Counted from the stretch's first letter, positions 26,388-35,100 are shown. The stretch is 64,000 nucleotides of DNA from CBDDFN01 sp965227065 (GCA_965227065.1 CBDDFN010000020.1:248001-312000), one strand, 5' to 3'. Numbers and translations: made by a program. The notes: a model not told the origin generated them from the letters alone.

Positions 26388-26694
26388 ACGTCACCGCGGT
26401 GCCGGTGACGAGAATTTCAGCCGCGCCCTGCATGATCATCGAGGTGGAAAAGCGCACTGTGACGACCCCGTCGGCACCGGCCTCGCGCGCCTGTTCGGCC
26501 ATCCGGTCCATCGCCTGCTCGCGCGCTTCGGCCATCAGCTTGGTATATTCGCGCACTTCCCCGCCGATCAGATTGCGCAAGGCTGCCAGAATGTCGAACC
26601 CGACGGAGCGGGTGCGCACCACATTGCCGCGCACAATACCCAGCGTGGTGGCAATTTCGGCGTCGTCAAAGCGGTCCTGGGTGGTGAGTTTCAT
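26380..26694 (-). CDS. YbjQ/UPF0145 family protein
   Basis: This 104-residue cytoplasmic protein matches the YbjQ (UPF0145, DUF74) family: G-I-V-R-G-N-V-V-R, then L-I-G-G-E-V-R-E-Y-T-K-L-M, E-A-R-E-x-A, and A-D-G-V-V-x-V-R-F followed by the A-E-I-L-V-T-G-T-A-V final strand. The family forms homo-oligomers and its physiological role is unclear. It overlaps the nnr gene tail to tail. A small membrane protein is transcribed ahead of it, 11 bases away, so the two may form an operon. Confidence 0.85.
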   Translation of the reverse strand: MKLTTQDRFDDAEIATTLGIVRGNVVRTRSVGFDILAALRNLIGGEVREYTKLMAEAREQAMDRMAEQAREAGADGVVTVRFSTSMIMQGAAEILVTGTAVTFK

Positions 26695-26705
26695 GGACAG
26701 GGCTC

Positions 26706-26921
26706 CTACTGATCCACATTGTCTGAATAATGCCGGTCTTCGGGGTCATTGGCGCGGTCTTGCACCATTGACAGGATGATTGCGGCAGCCCCACCCGCCA
26801 CGATGAGCAAGAACAGGCCCAGCCATGGCGAAAAGCTCATGGCGCCGATCACCCACAACAGCGCATAAAGCGCGGCTGCCAGGCCAACTGCCAGGGTGAG
26901 AAACTTTCCGGTTCGTTCCAT
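26706..26921 (-). CDS. small two-helix membrane protein
   Basis: This 71-residue protein has two hydrophobic helices (about residues 6-28 and 33-53), a positively charged N-terminus (M-E-R-T-G-K) and a polar, acidic C-terminal tail. A good ribosome site AAAGAGG lies six bases before the ATG. I do not recognise a family. It precedes the ybjQ-like gene by 11 bases on the same strand. Possible roles such as a membrane anchor are not shown by the sequence. Confidence 0.6.
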   Translation of the reverse strand: MERTGKFLTLAVGLAAALYALLWVIGAMSFSPWLGLFLLIVAGGAAAIILSMVQDRANDPEDRHYSDNVDQ

Positions 26922-27002
26922 TGTGTGCCTCTTTCAGCTCATCAGCCTTAATATAGGGTGTTTTTTACATTTGTCCGTGCCTTTCCGTCGCAAAAGAGGG
27001 GC

Positions 27003-27030
27003 TTGGCCGCCAAAACCGGGGGTGCTATAG
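27003..27030 (+). promoter_or_regulatory. putative sigma-70 promoter of tRNA-Leu
   Basis: TTGGCC (27003-27008), a 16-base spacer and CTATAG (27025-27030) lie about 90 bases before the tRNA gene in an otherwise non-coding stretch of 197 bases. The -35 is imperfect; the -10 region is good. Confidence 0.4.
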
Positions 27031-27118
27031 ACCGCCCCTCATCGGGCGAAAGTCCAAAGATTTTGGCCATCCGGGCCGGGCGCTTCCCGGCACGGCTGGC
27101 TTGTTGCATTTCGATTTC

Positions 27119-27203
27119 GCGGGTGTGGCGGAACTGGCAGACGCGCCAGATTTAGGTTCTGGTGGGGAAACCCGTGGGGGTTCAAGTCCCTCCACCCGCA
27201 CCA
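27119..27203 (+). tRNA. tRNA-Leu (anticodon TAG)
   Basis: This is an 85-base class II tRNA. The acceptor stem GCGGGTG pairs with CACCCGC, the anticodon arm CCAGA-TTTAGGT-TCTGG presents TAG (reads CUA and related leucine codons), there is a long variable arm, the T-arm loop is TTCAAGT, and the CCA end is encoded. It lies just before the trigger factor gene on the same strand. Confidence 0.95.
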
Positions 27204-27252
27204 TCAAGGTGCCCCGACAATCGACAATGCCGGCAATGTGGGAAAAAAGAGA

Positions 27253-28629
27253 ATGCAGGTTACCGAAATCTCCGCTGAAGGCCTCAAGCGCGAATTCAAG
27301 ATTGTCGTTCCGGCTGCCGACATTGGCTCACGCATGGACGCCAAGGTTGAGGAAATCAAAGGCCAGATCAAATTGCCGGGTTTCCGTCCGGGCAAAGTGC
27401 CGGTGGCGGTGATCAAGCAGCGCTTCGGCCAGTCCCTGCTGCAGGAAATCCTGCAAGAGCAGGTCGACACCGGCGCCAACAAGGCGATGTCCGACAATGA
27501 ATTGCGGCCCGCCACCCAGCCGTCAATCGATTTCCCCGAAGGCTTTGAGGGGCTCGTCGAAAACGAAGATCTCGAATTTTCCATGTCGCTTGAAATCATG
27601 CCTGATGTGCCTGAGCAGGATTTCTCAACCCTGTCGCTGACCCGCGAAGTGGCCGAAATCGACGATGCCGAGATCGACAAGCGCCTTGAGCAACTGGCCG
27701 AGATGCAAACCTCGTATGAAGACAAGGATGAGGGTGCCGAGGCCGCCGACGGCGATGCGCTGACGATTGACTTTGTCGGCAAGGTCGACGGCGAGGAGTT
27801 TGAGGGCGGATCGGCCGAAGGTGTTGATCTGGTGATCGGCCAGGGCCGGTTCATCCCCGGCTTTGAAGAACAGCTGGTCGGTGCCAAGGCCGGTGATGAA
27901 ACCGTTGTGAAAGTCACCTTCCCCGAAGATTATCAGGCCGAGCATCTGGCGGGCAAAGACGCTGAATTTGACGTCAAGGTTTCAGCCATCAAAGCCCCGG
28001 TTAAGACCGAGATCGACGATGCGCTGGCCGAAAAATTCGGCATGGAAGACCTCGCCACGCTGAAAACCCGCGTTAAAGAGCAGGTCGAAAACGAATATTC
28101 AGGCTTTAGCCGCGAGAAGGTCAAACGTGAGCTGCTCGACAAGCTTGATGACATGTATGAGTTTGAGGTTCCCGCCTCGCTGCTCGATGCCGAGTTCAAC
28201 CAGATCTGGCAGCAGTTCAGCCAGGAGATGGAACAGCAGGAAAAAACGTTCGACGACATGGAAAAGTCTGAAGACGAGTATAAGGACGAATACAAAACCA
28301 TCGCCAAGCGCCGCGTGAAGCTTGGTCTGGTGCTGGCCGAAATCGGCCGTCAGAACAAGATCGAGGTTCCCAATGAAGAGTTGAGCCAGGCGATTGCCCA
28401 GCAGGCCCAGCGCTTCCCCGGCCAGGAACAGCAGGTCTTCCAATATTATCAGCAAAATCCCGAGGCGCTGGCCCAGATCCGCGCGCCCATGCTCGAAGAC
28501 AAGGTCGTCGATTATGTGGTTGAGCTGGCCCAGGTCACCGACAAGACCGTATCGGTTGAAGAGCTGATGAAGATGCACGATGAGGAAGAGCCGCACGAGC
28601 ATGGCCCTGATTGTGACCACGATCACTAA
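27253..28629 (+). CDS. tig: trigger factor
   Basis: This 458-residue ribosome-bound chaperone meets nascent chains at the exit tunnel. The N-terminal ribosome-binding domain has the G-F-R-P-G-K signature at 43-48, the FKBP-type peptidyl-prolyl isomerase domain lies near residues 150-240 (D-F-V-G-K-V-D-G-E-x-F-E-G-G), and the C-terminal chaperone arms are helical and end in an acidic, histidine-rich tail (H-G-P-D-C-D-H-D-H). tig-clpP-clpX-lon is a classic cluster. I start at ATG 27253 with a purine-rich site ahead; an ATG five codons earlier is in frame. Confidence 0.95.
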   Translation: MQVTEISAEGLKREFKIVVPAADIGSRMDAKVEEIKGQIKLPGFRPGKVPVAVIKQRFGQSLLQEILQEQVDTGANKAMSDNELRPATQPSIDFPEGFEGLVENEDLEFSMSLEIMPDVPEQDFSTLSLTREVAEIDDAEIDKRLEQLAEMQTSYEDKDEGAEAADGDALTIDFVGKVDGEEFEGGSAEGVDLVIGQGRFIPGFEEQLVGAKAGDETVVKVTFPEDYQAEHLAGKDAEFDVKVSAIKAPVKTEIDDALAEKFGMEDLATLKTRVKEQVENEYSGFSREKVKRELLDKLDDMYEFEVPASLLDAEFNQIWQQFSQEMEQQEKTFDDMEKSEDEYKDEYKTIAKRRVKLGLVLAEIGRQNKIEVPNEELSQAIAQQAQRFPGQEQQVFQYYQQNPEALAQIRAPMLEDKVVDYVVELAQVTDKTVSVEELMKMHDEEEPHEHGPDCDHDH

Positions 28630-28670
28630 ATCGCATTCAGCGATCATGGTTTGAGCCTTTGATGAGCGCC

Positions 28671-28698
28671 CTTGCATTCGCTGCCTGGGCGCTTATTT
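28671..28698 (+). promoter_or_regulatory. putative sigma-32 heat-shock promoter of clpP
   Basis: CTTG (28671-28674), a 17-base spacer and CTTATTT (28692-28698) match the alphaproteobacterial heat-shock consensus CTTG-N17/18-CYTATNT exactly. It lies 38 bases before the clpP start. It is consistent with clpP being heat-inducible and separate from tig. Confidence 0.7.
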
Positions 28699-28736
28699 TC
28701 TGTGCATCACACCTTTGCGATTCCCGAGGAAAATCG

Positions 28737-29366
28737 ATGCGCGACCCTTTAGATATTTATGCCAATACGCTGGTCCCCATGGTGGTCGAGCAGACCAACC
28801 GCGGCGAGCGCGCGTTCGACATCTATTCGCGCCTGTTGAAAGAGCGCATCATCTTCGTCACCGGCCCGATTGAGGATTTCGGGGCGGGCCTGGTCAGCGC
28901 CCAGCTGCTGTTCCTCGAAGCCGACAATCCCAAAAAAGAAATCTATATGTATATCAATTCGCCCGGCGGCGTGGTGACGGCAGGGCTCGCCATGTATGAC
29001 ACGATGCAATATGTGCGGCCCGCCGTGGCCACCGTGTGTATCGGTCAGGCGGCGTCGGCAGGCTCGCTTTTGCTGACGGCGGGTGAGCATGGTATGCGGT
29101 TTTCAACGCCCAATGCGCGGATCATGGTCCACCAGCCTTCGGGCGGGGCGCAAGGCCAGGCGACCGATATCGAAATTCAGGCCCGCGAAATCCTCAAAGT
29201 GCGGGCCAAGTTGAACGGCATCTATGCCAAGCACACCGGCAAGCCGCTTGAGGAAATCGAAAAGGCGATGGAGCGCGATACCTTCATGTCGCCTGAAGAA
29301 GCCCGTGATTTTGGTCTGATCGACCAGATTTACGAAAAGCGTCCGGGCCCCGATTCGGAAGGTTGA
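28737..29366 (+). CDS. clpP: ATP-dependent Clp protease proteolytic subunit
   Basis: This 209-residue serine protease forms the 14-mer degradation chamber used by ClpX and ClpA. The catalytic triad is Ser107 in G-Q-A-A-S-A-G-S, His132 in M-V-H-Q-P and Asp181 in the E-R-D motif. M-Y-I-N-S-P-G-G, which forms the oxyanion hole, is intact. I start at ATG 28737 with GAGG upstream; this gives a short propeptide before the conserved region. It is followed by clpX after 220 bases. Confidence 0.96.
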   Translation: MRDPLDIYANTLVPMVVEQTNRGERAFDIYSRLLKERIIFVTGPIEDFGAGLVSAQLLFLEADNPKKEIYMYINSPGGVVTAGLAMYDTMQYVRPAVATVCIGQAASAGSLLLTAGEHGMRFSTPNARIMVHQPSGGAQGQATDIEIQAREILKVRAKLNGIYAKHTGKPLEEIEKAMERDTFMSPEEARDFGLIDQIYEKRPGPDSEG

Positions 29367-29586
29367 GGCGGGGAAACCTTCTGAAAAGCGCAAATTCGCG
29401 GCCCAAATCACGACTTTGTGGCCGCGACCGACTTCCACAGTTGATTGAAACGCCTCTATCATGCTCACATATAAGTCTGGCTGATCCGAGTCCCGGATGA
29501 GTTGGACGGGCTGACGGTCCATTAACCTTTTTCAAGGCTCGGTCTGTCAGCATAGGTGCTTGGTTTAACGGCTGACAGGCTTGATT

Positions 29587-30846
29587 GTGTCAAACGGCGA
29601 TTCAAAAAATACTCTTTATTGTTCCTTCTGCGGCAAGAGCCAGCATGAAGTCCGCAAGCTGATTGCGGGCCCGACCGTGTTCATCTGTGATGAATGTGTC
29701 GAGCTTTGCATGGACATCATCCGCGAAGAGCATAAGAGCGCCGTGGTCAAATCCGGCGACGGCGTGCCGACACCCAAGGAAATCTGCGAGGTGCTGGACG
29801 ATTATGTGATTGGCCAGGATCACGCCAAGCGCGTGCTGTCGGTTGCCGTGCACAATCACTATAAGCGCCTCAACCATGCGGGTCGCAACGGCGAGGTTGA
29901 ACTTGCCAAATCCAATATCATGCTGATCGGCCCCACCGGCTGTGGCAAGACCCTGCTTGCGCAGACCCTGGCGCGCATCCTTGATGTGCCGTTCACCATG
30001 GCGGACGCCACCACGCTGACCGAAGCGGGTTATGTTGGCGAGGATGTGGAAAACATCATTCTCAAACTGCTGCAGGCCGCCGATTATAATGTTGAGCGCG
30101 CCCAGCGCGGCATTGTCTATATTGACGAGGTCGACAAGATTTCGCGCAAGTCGGACAATCCCTCGATCACCCGCGATGTGTCGGGCGAGGGGGTTCAGCA
30201 AGCGCTTTTGAAAATTATGGAAGGCACGGTTGCATCTGTTCCGCCGCAAGGGGGACGCAAGCATCCGCAGCAGGAATTTTTGCAGGTCGACACCACCAAT
30301 ATCTTGTTCATTTGCGGTGGGGCGTTTGCCGGCCTTGAAAAGATCATCGGCCAGCGTGGCGATGCCGCGTCCATCGGCTTTGGCGCCACCGTCAAGGCAC
30401 CCGATGACCGGTCAACCGGCGCGGTGCTCAAAGAGCTTGAGCCCGAAGACCTTCTGAAATTTGGTCTGATTCCCGAATTTGTTGGCCGTTTGCCTGTGCT
30501 TGCCACCCTGGGCGATCTTGATGAAGAGGCGCTGGTCGAAATTCTCACCAAGCCCAAAAACGCCCTGGTGAAGCAATATCAGCAACTGTTCGATATGGAA
30601 GGCGTGCGTCTCGAATTCGCCGAAGATGCATTGCTGGCCATTGCCAAAAAGGCCATCGAACGGAAAACCGGCGCGCGCGGTCTGCGCTCGATCATGGAGA
30701 ATATCCTTCTCGACACCATGTACGATTTGCCCGGCCTTGATGGGGTTGAGGAAGTGGTCGTCAACGGTGAAACGGTCGATGCCGGCTCCCAGCCGCTCTA
30801 CATCTATTCGGACGTCAAATCGGGCGAAGCCGGAACCTCGGCCTGA
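29587..30846 (+). CDS. clpX: ATP-dependent Clp protease ATP-binding subunit ClpX
   Basis: This 419-residue AAA+ unfoldase feeds substrates to ClpP. The N-terminal zinc-binding domain has Cys pairs in Y-C-S-F-C-G and I-C-D-E-C, and the AAA+ module has Walker A G-P-T-G-C-G-K-T, Walker B V-Y-I-D-E-V-D-K, the pore G-Y-V-G and the ClpP-contact loop near I-G-F-G. I chose GTG 29587 with ACAGG seven bases before; a TTG two codons earlier is also in frame. The 220 bases between clpP and clpX show no strong promoter or terminator, so both may be made from the clpP promoter. Confidence 0.95.
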   Translation: MSNGDSKNTLYCSFCGKSQHEVRKLIAGPTVFICDECVELCMDIIREEHKSAVVKSGDGVPTPKEICEVLDDYVIGQDHAKRVLSVAVHNHYKRLNHAGRNGEVELAKSNIMLIGPTGCGKTLLAQTLARILDVPFTMADATTLTEAGYVGEDVENIILKLLQAADYNVERAQRGIVYIDEVDKISRKSDNPSITRDVSGEGVQQALLKIMEGTVASVPPQGGRKHPQQEFLQVDTTNILFICGGAFAGLEKIIGQRGDAASIGFGATVKAPDDRSTGAVLKELEPEDLLKFGLIPEFVGRLPVLATLGDLDEEALVEILTKPKNALVKQYQQLFDMEGVRLEFAEDALLAIAKKAIERKTGARGLRSIMENILLDTMYDLPGLDGVEEVVVNGETVDAGSQPLYIYSDVKSGEAGTSA

Positions 30847-30865
30847 CCCGATATGCCGCCCGCGT

Positions 30866-30893
30866 CTTGAAATGGCGCGGCTGCGGGATATCT
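30866..30893 (+). promoter_or_regulatory. possible sigma-32 promoter of lon
   Basis: CTTG (30866-30869), a 17-base spacer and GATATCT (30887-30893) agree with CYTATNT at five of seven positions. It is 80 bases before lon and within an imperfect hairpin. lon is a heat-shock gene in many bacteria, which supports but does not prove it. Confidence 0.4.
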
Positions 30894-30972
30894 AACAGAC
30901 ATCCGAAACCGATCTCTATTGAGGTGCGCAGCCCGTCCGGGCAATCCGCATCTTGCTTCAAAGGATGAAACG

Positions 30973-33415
30973 ATGAGTGAGCTTCACGACATTCAGGGGG
31001 ATCGCCGGGACCGCAAGGGGTTCAAACCTTCCCCGTGCTTCCCCTGCGCGACATTGTGGTTTTTCCGCATATGATCGTGCCGCTGTTTGTCGGCCGGGAC
31101 AAATCGGTGCGCGCGCTGGAAGATGTGATGGCGACCGACAAGCAGATCCTGCTGGCAACCCAGAAGGAAGCCGGCGACGATGATCCTTCCGTCGATGACA
31201 TTTACCGCACCGGCACGATTGCCTCTGTGCTGCAACTGCTCAAGCTGCCCGATGGCACGGTGAAGGTTCTGGTCGAAGGTCAGCAGCGCGCCGAAATTCA
31301 GGACTTCACCCCGCGTGAGGAGTTTTTTGAGGCCACCGCCTTGCGGCTGGATGAAACCAATGGCGAAGGCGACGAGGTTGAGGCGCTGGCCCGCACAGTC
31401 GTCAGCCATTTTGAGCATTATGTGAAGCTCAACAAAAAGTTCCGCCCGAAGTTCTGGTGTCGGTCAACCAGATTGATGAGCCCTCCAAGCTGGCCGATAC
31501 GGTCGCCTCGCATATGGCGATCAAGATTGCCGACAAGCAGGAATTGCTGGAGCTGATTTCGGTCACCGACCGGCTGGAACGCGTCTATTCCATGATGGAA
31601 GGCGAGATTTCGGTGCTGCAGGTCGAAAAGCGCATCCGCAGCCGGGTCAAGCGCCAGATGGAAAAGACCCAGCGCGAATATTATCTGAACGAACAGATGA
31701 AGGCGATCCAGAAGGAGCTCGGCGAGGGCGAGGATGGCCAGGACGATCTGTCGGAATATGAAAAGAAGATCGCCGACACCAAGCTGTCGAAAGAGGCACG
31801 CGAAAAGGCTGAGGCTGAGCTGAAAAAGCTCCGCCAGATGAGCCCGATGTCGGCTGAATCAACCGTCGTTCGCAACTATCTCGACTGGCTGCTTGGTATC
31901 CCGTGGGGCACCAAGAGCCGGGTGAAGAAAGACATCAAGAAAGCCAAGAAGCAGCTCGATAATGATCATTACGGGCTCGACAAGGTTAAAGAACGCATCC
32001 TCGAATATCTCGCCGTGCAGTCGCGCGCCAAGAAACTCAAGGGCCCCATCCTGTGCCTCGTTGGACCGCCCGGCGTGGGTAAAACCTCGCTTGGCCGATC
32101 GATCGCCGAGGCGACGGGCCGGGAATTTGTCCGCATGTCGCTGGGTGGTGTCCGCGATGAGGCCGAAGTGCGCGGCCATCGCCGCACCTATATCGGCTCG
32201 ATGCCCGGCAAGATTATCCAGTCGATGAAAAAGGCGGATCATTCCAATCCGCTGTTCCTGCTTGATGAAATTGACAAGCTTGGTCAGGACTTCCGGGGCG
32301 ATCCCTCTTCGGCTCTGCTTGAGGTGCTCGATCCCGAACAGAATTCGACCTTTGCCGATCATTATCTTGAGATCGACTATGATCTCTCCGATGTGATGTT
32401 CGTCACCACGGCAAATTCGCTCAACATGCCCCAGCCCTTGCTCGACCGGATGGAGATCATCCGCATTCCCGGCTATACCGAGGATGAAAAGGTCGAGATT
32501 GCCAAGCAGCATCTGCTGCCCAAGCAGATCAAGGAACATGGGCTGAAAAAATCCGAACTGTCGGTGTCTGAGGATGCCTTGCGCGATCTGGTTCAGCGCT
32601 ACACCCGTGAGGCGGGCGTGCGGAACCTGGAACGCGAAATCGCCAATGTGGCGCGCAAATCGGTCCGCATTCTGGTTGAGACGCCCAGCCGCAAGAAAGT
32701 GTCGGTGACCCGCCGCAATCTGGAAAAATTTGCCGGTGTGCCGCGCTACCGTTTCGGCATTGCCGAGGAAGAGGATCAGGTCGGTGTCGTCACCGGCCTT
32801 GCCTGGACCGAGGTGGGGGGCGAATTGCTCCAGATCGAGGCGGTCATGCTGCCCGGTAAAGGCAAGATGACCACGACCGGCAAGCTGGGCGACGTCATGC
32901 AGGAGTCCATTCAGGCCGCCGCAAGCTTCGTGCGCAGCCGCTCCATCGCTTACGGCGTCAAACCGCCCTTGTTTGAAAAGCGCGACATTCACGTGCACGT
33001 GCCCGAAGGCGCCACGCCCAAGGATGGACCGTCTGCCGGGATCGCTATGGTGACCTCGATCGTCTCAGTGCTGACGCAAATTCCGGTGCGCAAGGATGTG
33101 GCCATGACCGGCGAAGTCACTTTGCGGGGCCGCGTGCTGCCGATTGGCGGATTGAAGGAAAAACTGCTTGCCGCACTGCGCGGGGGCCTTAAGACCGTGC
33201 TGATCCCCAAGGACAATGAAAAGGACCTCGCTGACATTCCCGACAATGTCAAAAAAGGTCTGACCATCATCCCGGTCGCCAATGTGGATGAGGTGCTGAA
33301 GCACGCTTTGACGGAGACGCCCGAGCCGATTGAGTGGGATGAGGATGATGCCACGCTCAACACTCCTCCTGCGGTTGCGCCCGAAGGCGATTCGGATTCG
33401 CTCATCAAGCACTGA
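30973..33415 (+). CDS. lon: ATP-dependent protease Lon, with two apparent frameshifts
   Basis: Lon is a AAA+ serine protease that degrades damaged and regulatory proteins. The domains are complete: N-terminal substrate domain (L-P-L-R-D-I-V-V-F-P), coiled coil, Walker A G-P-P-G-V-G-K-T, D-E-I-D-K, and the Ser-Lys protease with the catalytic serine in P-K-D-G-P-S-A-G-I and the lysine in G-G-L-K-E-K. The reading frame breaks twice. Near 31017-31020 one base seems to be missing from a G run between ATG 30973 (M-S-E-L-H, good ribosome site AAAGGA) and V-Q-T-F-P-V-L-P. Near 31440 one base seems to be missing in AACAAAAAG-TTCCG, where the protein should read N-K-K-I-P-P-E-V-L-V-S-V. Restored, it is about 813 residues, a normal Lon. 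Sequencing error is more likely than a dead gene. Confidence 0.85.
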
Positions 33416-33437
33416 ACGAATCACCAAATTGACCCTG

Positions 33438-33478
33438 CAGCCCGGCTCCAGATTTGCATCTGGGTCGGGCTGTTTGCA
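33438..33478 (+). terminator. Rho-independent terminator after lon
   Basis: CAGCCCG pairs with CGGGCTG around an inner TCCAGA/TCTGG hairpin, followed by TTTGCATTT. It lies 22 bases after the lon stop. The U-run is broken, so termination may be partial. Confidence 0.65.
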
Positions 33479-33537
33479 TTTATCCCCAGAAATCGACGTT
33501 TTTCGCGATTTTTAGCGGTTTTTTTGCGCTTTAGGCT

Positions 33538-33565
33538 TTGACCTTGTTTCCGCGTGCGGTCTAGA
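33538..33565 (+). promoter_or_regulatory. putative sigma-70 promoter of the HU gene
   Basis: TTGACC (33538-33543), a 16-base spacer and TCTAGA (33560-33565) lie 52 bases before the GTG start. The -35 box is nearly perfect and the -10 box is fair. Confidence 0.55.
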
Positions 33566-33617
33566 CTTCGCTCCTCATTCGCTTTCGGTTCATCTGGCAA
33601 GTCAGGGGGCACGTCCC

Positions 33618-33890
33618 GTGAACAAAAATGATCTCATCGCCGCAGTTGCAGAAGCTGCCGAACTTTCAAAAGCCGACGCTACGCGCGCCGTTGATGCCGT
33701 GATTGATCAGATCACTGCTCAGCTTAAAGACGGTGGCGAAGTTCGCATCGTCGGTTTTGGCACCTTTGCAACGTCGCAACGCGCGGCGACCACCGGCCGC
33801 AATCCGCGGACCGGCGAAACCATCAATATTCCCGCTTCGGTTCAGCCGAAATTCAAGGCGGGCAAGGCGCTTAAAGACGCCGTCAATTAA
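33618..33890 (+). CDS. hup: DNA-binding protein HU
   Basis: This 90-residue nucleoid protein bends and compacts DNA as a dimer. The features seen are M-N-K-N-D-L-I at the start, V-G-F-G-T-F before the DNA-binding arm, and the R-N-P-R-T-G-E motif with K-P/A-G-K in the last helix. It starts at GTG 33618 after AGTCAGGGGG. It is expressed on its own after lon, with its own promoter and a strong terminator, as usual for HU. Confidence 0.96.
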   Translation: MNKNDLIAAVAEAAELSKADATRAVDAVIDQITAQLKDGGEVRIVGFGTFATSQRAATTGRNPRTGETINIPASVQPKFKAGKALKDAVN

Positions 33891-33912
33891 GCGGTCATCC
33901 ATCGCGCTACAG

Positions 33913-33950
33913 CGGCCGTTTGGCATATGCCAAACGGCCGTTTGCACTTT
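33913..33950 (+). terminator. terminator after the HU gene
   Basis: CGGCCGTTTGGC pairs perfectly with GCCAAACGGCCG around ATAT, and TTTGCACTTTT follows. With the ATAT loop counted, the sequence reads as a 28-base perfect palindrome. It lies 22 bases after the HU stop. Confidence 0.75.
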
Positions 33951-34031
33951 TGGGAGCTTTGACGTAGATCGTCTGGCAAGATGGTCTTAAGACGACGGTC
34001 ACAGGACCATTGTCATAGGCCAAAGATCCGG

Positions 34032-34107
34032 GGGCGGTTAGCTCAGTTGGGAGAGCATCTCGTTTACACCGAGAGGGTCGGCAGTTCGAGCCTGTCACCG
34101 CCCACCA
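34032..34107 (+). tRNA. tRNA-Val (anticodon TAC)
   Basis: This is a 76-base tRNA: acceptor GGGCGGT/ACCGCCC, D-arm with AGCTCAGTTGGGAGAGC, anticodon arm TCTCG-TTTACAC-CGAGA presenting TAC (reads GUA), T-arm GTTCGAGC, and an encoded CCA. A TTGACG box lies about 75 bases upstream, but no good -10 box goes with it. Confidence 0.95.
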
Positions 34108-34168
34108 TCCCATTTCTCGCGCCTTTTGCATCTCATGCTATAAGCAGACAAAAGACGGGGAGGAGCGT

Positions 34169-35026
34169 ATGCGCGCCATCATCTTGTTATTGCTGGTCAT
34201 TGGCCTTGCGGTGCTGTCAGGCGCAGCGACCGTGCTGTTTGCAGAACGGGTCACGCAGTCTGATCCGTCGGTGATGGTCGGACTGCCTGTGGCGCAGGCT
34301 GATGGCGGCGCTTTGGTGCCGGTGCGGCTTGAGCCGGTTCCAGGGGGGCACAAGAACCGTTTCATGCTGCGTGCGGGCGAGGCCATTGCCGCAGATCAGA
34401 TTGTGATCCCTGCAGGTGTCACGCTCAATGCCATGGGCGCAGATGCATCGGGCGCTGCAAGCCGCTTCCGCATCACGGTGGCAAGCCGCTCAGCCGCGCT
34501 GCAACCCAGCATCATCATGGTGCCGGCGACTTCTGTCGAGACCGGAAAATCCGTCCGGGCCTGGCCTGAAGAGACAAGCTTTTCCATGCTGCGCGATGAT
34601 TTCGGCATTGAGGGCATGGATTTTGAACGGGTGCGCCTTGGGCTGATCGCGGGGGCGGGGGCTGGTTTGGGGCTGGTGATCCTGTGGTTGGTGGCCATCA
34701 TCTGGATGAGCACCGACGCGGTGCGGCGCAAGCGGGCGCAGGCCACGGCCGACCGGCTGGCCGAACGCAGCACTGATTTGGAACGCGAACGCGACAGGCT
34801 GCGCCAGCAGGGCCAAACCGATTCGGCGGGTGACAAGCGCGAGGCCGCGTTCTGGCGCGAAGCCGTGGTCGGCTTTTTGTCGAACCGCAATGTCGATCAG
34901 GCCGAAATTGACCGGCTGCTTGCCTCCATTCAGGTCGCCATCCGCGAAAAGGCGACCCCGGTTGATGTCGAGCCCGACGGTGATGACACGATGCCGAGCC
35001 TGGTTGCCAAGCGCGATTGGGACTGA
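34169..35026 (+). CDS. unknown membrane protein with two helices and a coiled-coil tail
   Basis: This 285-residue protein has an N-terminal membrane helix or signal anchor (residues 3-25), a beta-rich extracytoplasmic region of about 125 residues (G-L-P-V-A-Q-A-D-G-G, R-L-E-P-V-P-G-G, V-I-P-A-G-V-T-L), a second hydrophobic helix (about 158-180), a charged coiled-coil segment (R-L-A-E-R-S-T-D-L-E-R-E-R-D-R-L), and a C-terminal soluble tail with D-Q-A-E-I-D-R-L-L. I do not recognise a family. A good ATG follows GGGGAGGAGC. It sits between tRNA-Val and tRNA-Asp, with no operon partner. Confidence 0.6.
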   Translation: MRAIILLLLVIGLAVLSGAATVLFAERVTQSDPSVMVGLPVAQADGGALVPVRLEPVPGGHKNRFMLRAGEAIAADQIVIPAGVTLNAMGADASGAASRFRITVASRSAALQPSIIMVPATSVETGKSVRAWPEETSFSMLRDDFGIEGMDFERVRLGLIAGAGAGLGLVILWLVAIIWMSTDAVRRKRAQATADRLAERSTDLERERDRLRQQGQTDSAGDKREAAFWREAVVGFLSNRNVDQAEIDRLLASIQVAIREKATPVDVEPDGDDTMPSLVAKRDWD

Positions 35027-35071
35027 TCCTGCGGCAAGCTGGCCCAGTGTGAAACTTTTTGGAACGATTGC

Positions 35072-35100
35072 TTGACAGGGTGCGGCGCGCGCCGTACACC
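35072..35100 (+). promoter_or_regulatory. putative sigma-70 promoter of tRNA-Asp
   Basis: A perfect TTGACA (35072-35077), a 17-base spacer and TACACC (35095-35100) lie 45 bases before the tRNA. The spacing fits a strong stable-RNA promoter. Confidence 0.6.

Noticed and set aside
29396..29430. GCGGCC...GGCCGC inverted repeat in the clpP-clpX gap as a terminator
   Set aside because: The loop is 16 bases and no U-run follows; the arms are only six bases. Not enough to claim a function.
31035..33415. Two separate Lon-related genes, one for the N-terminal part and one for the rest
   Set aside because: The two frames overlap and together make one complete Lon. The break is in a conserved helix, with a single missing base restoring the exact family sequence.
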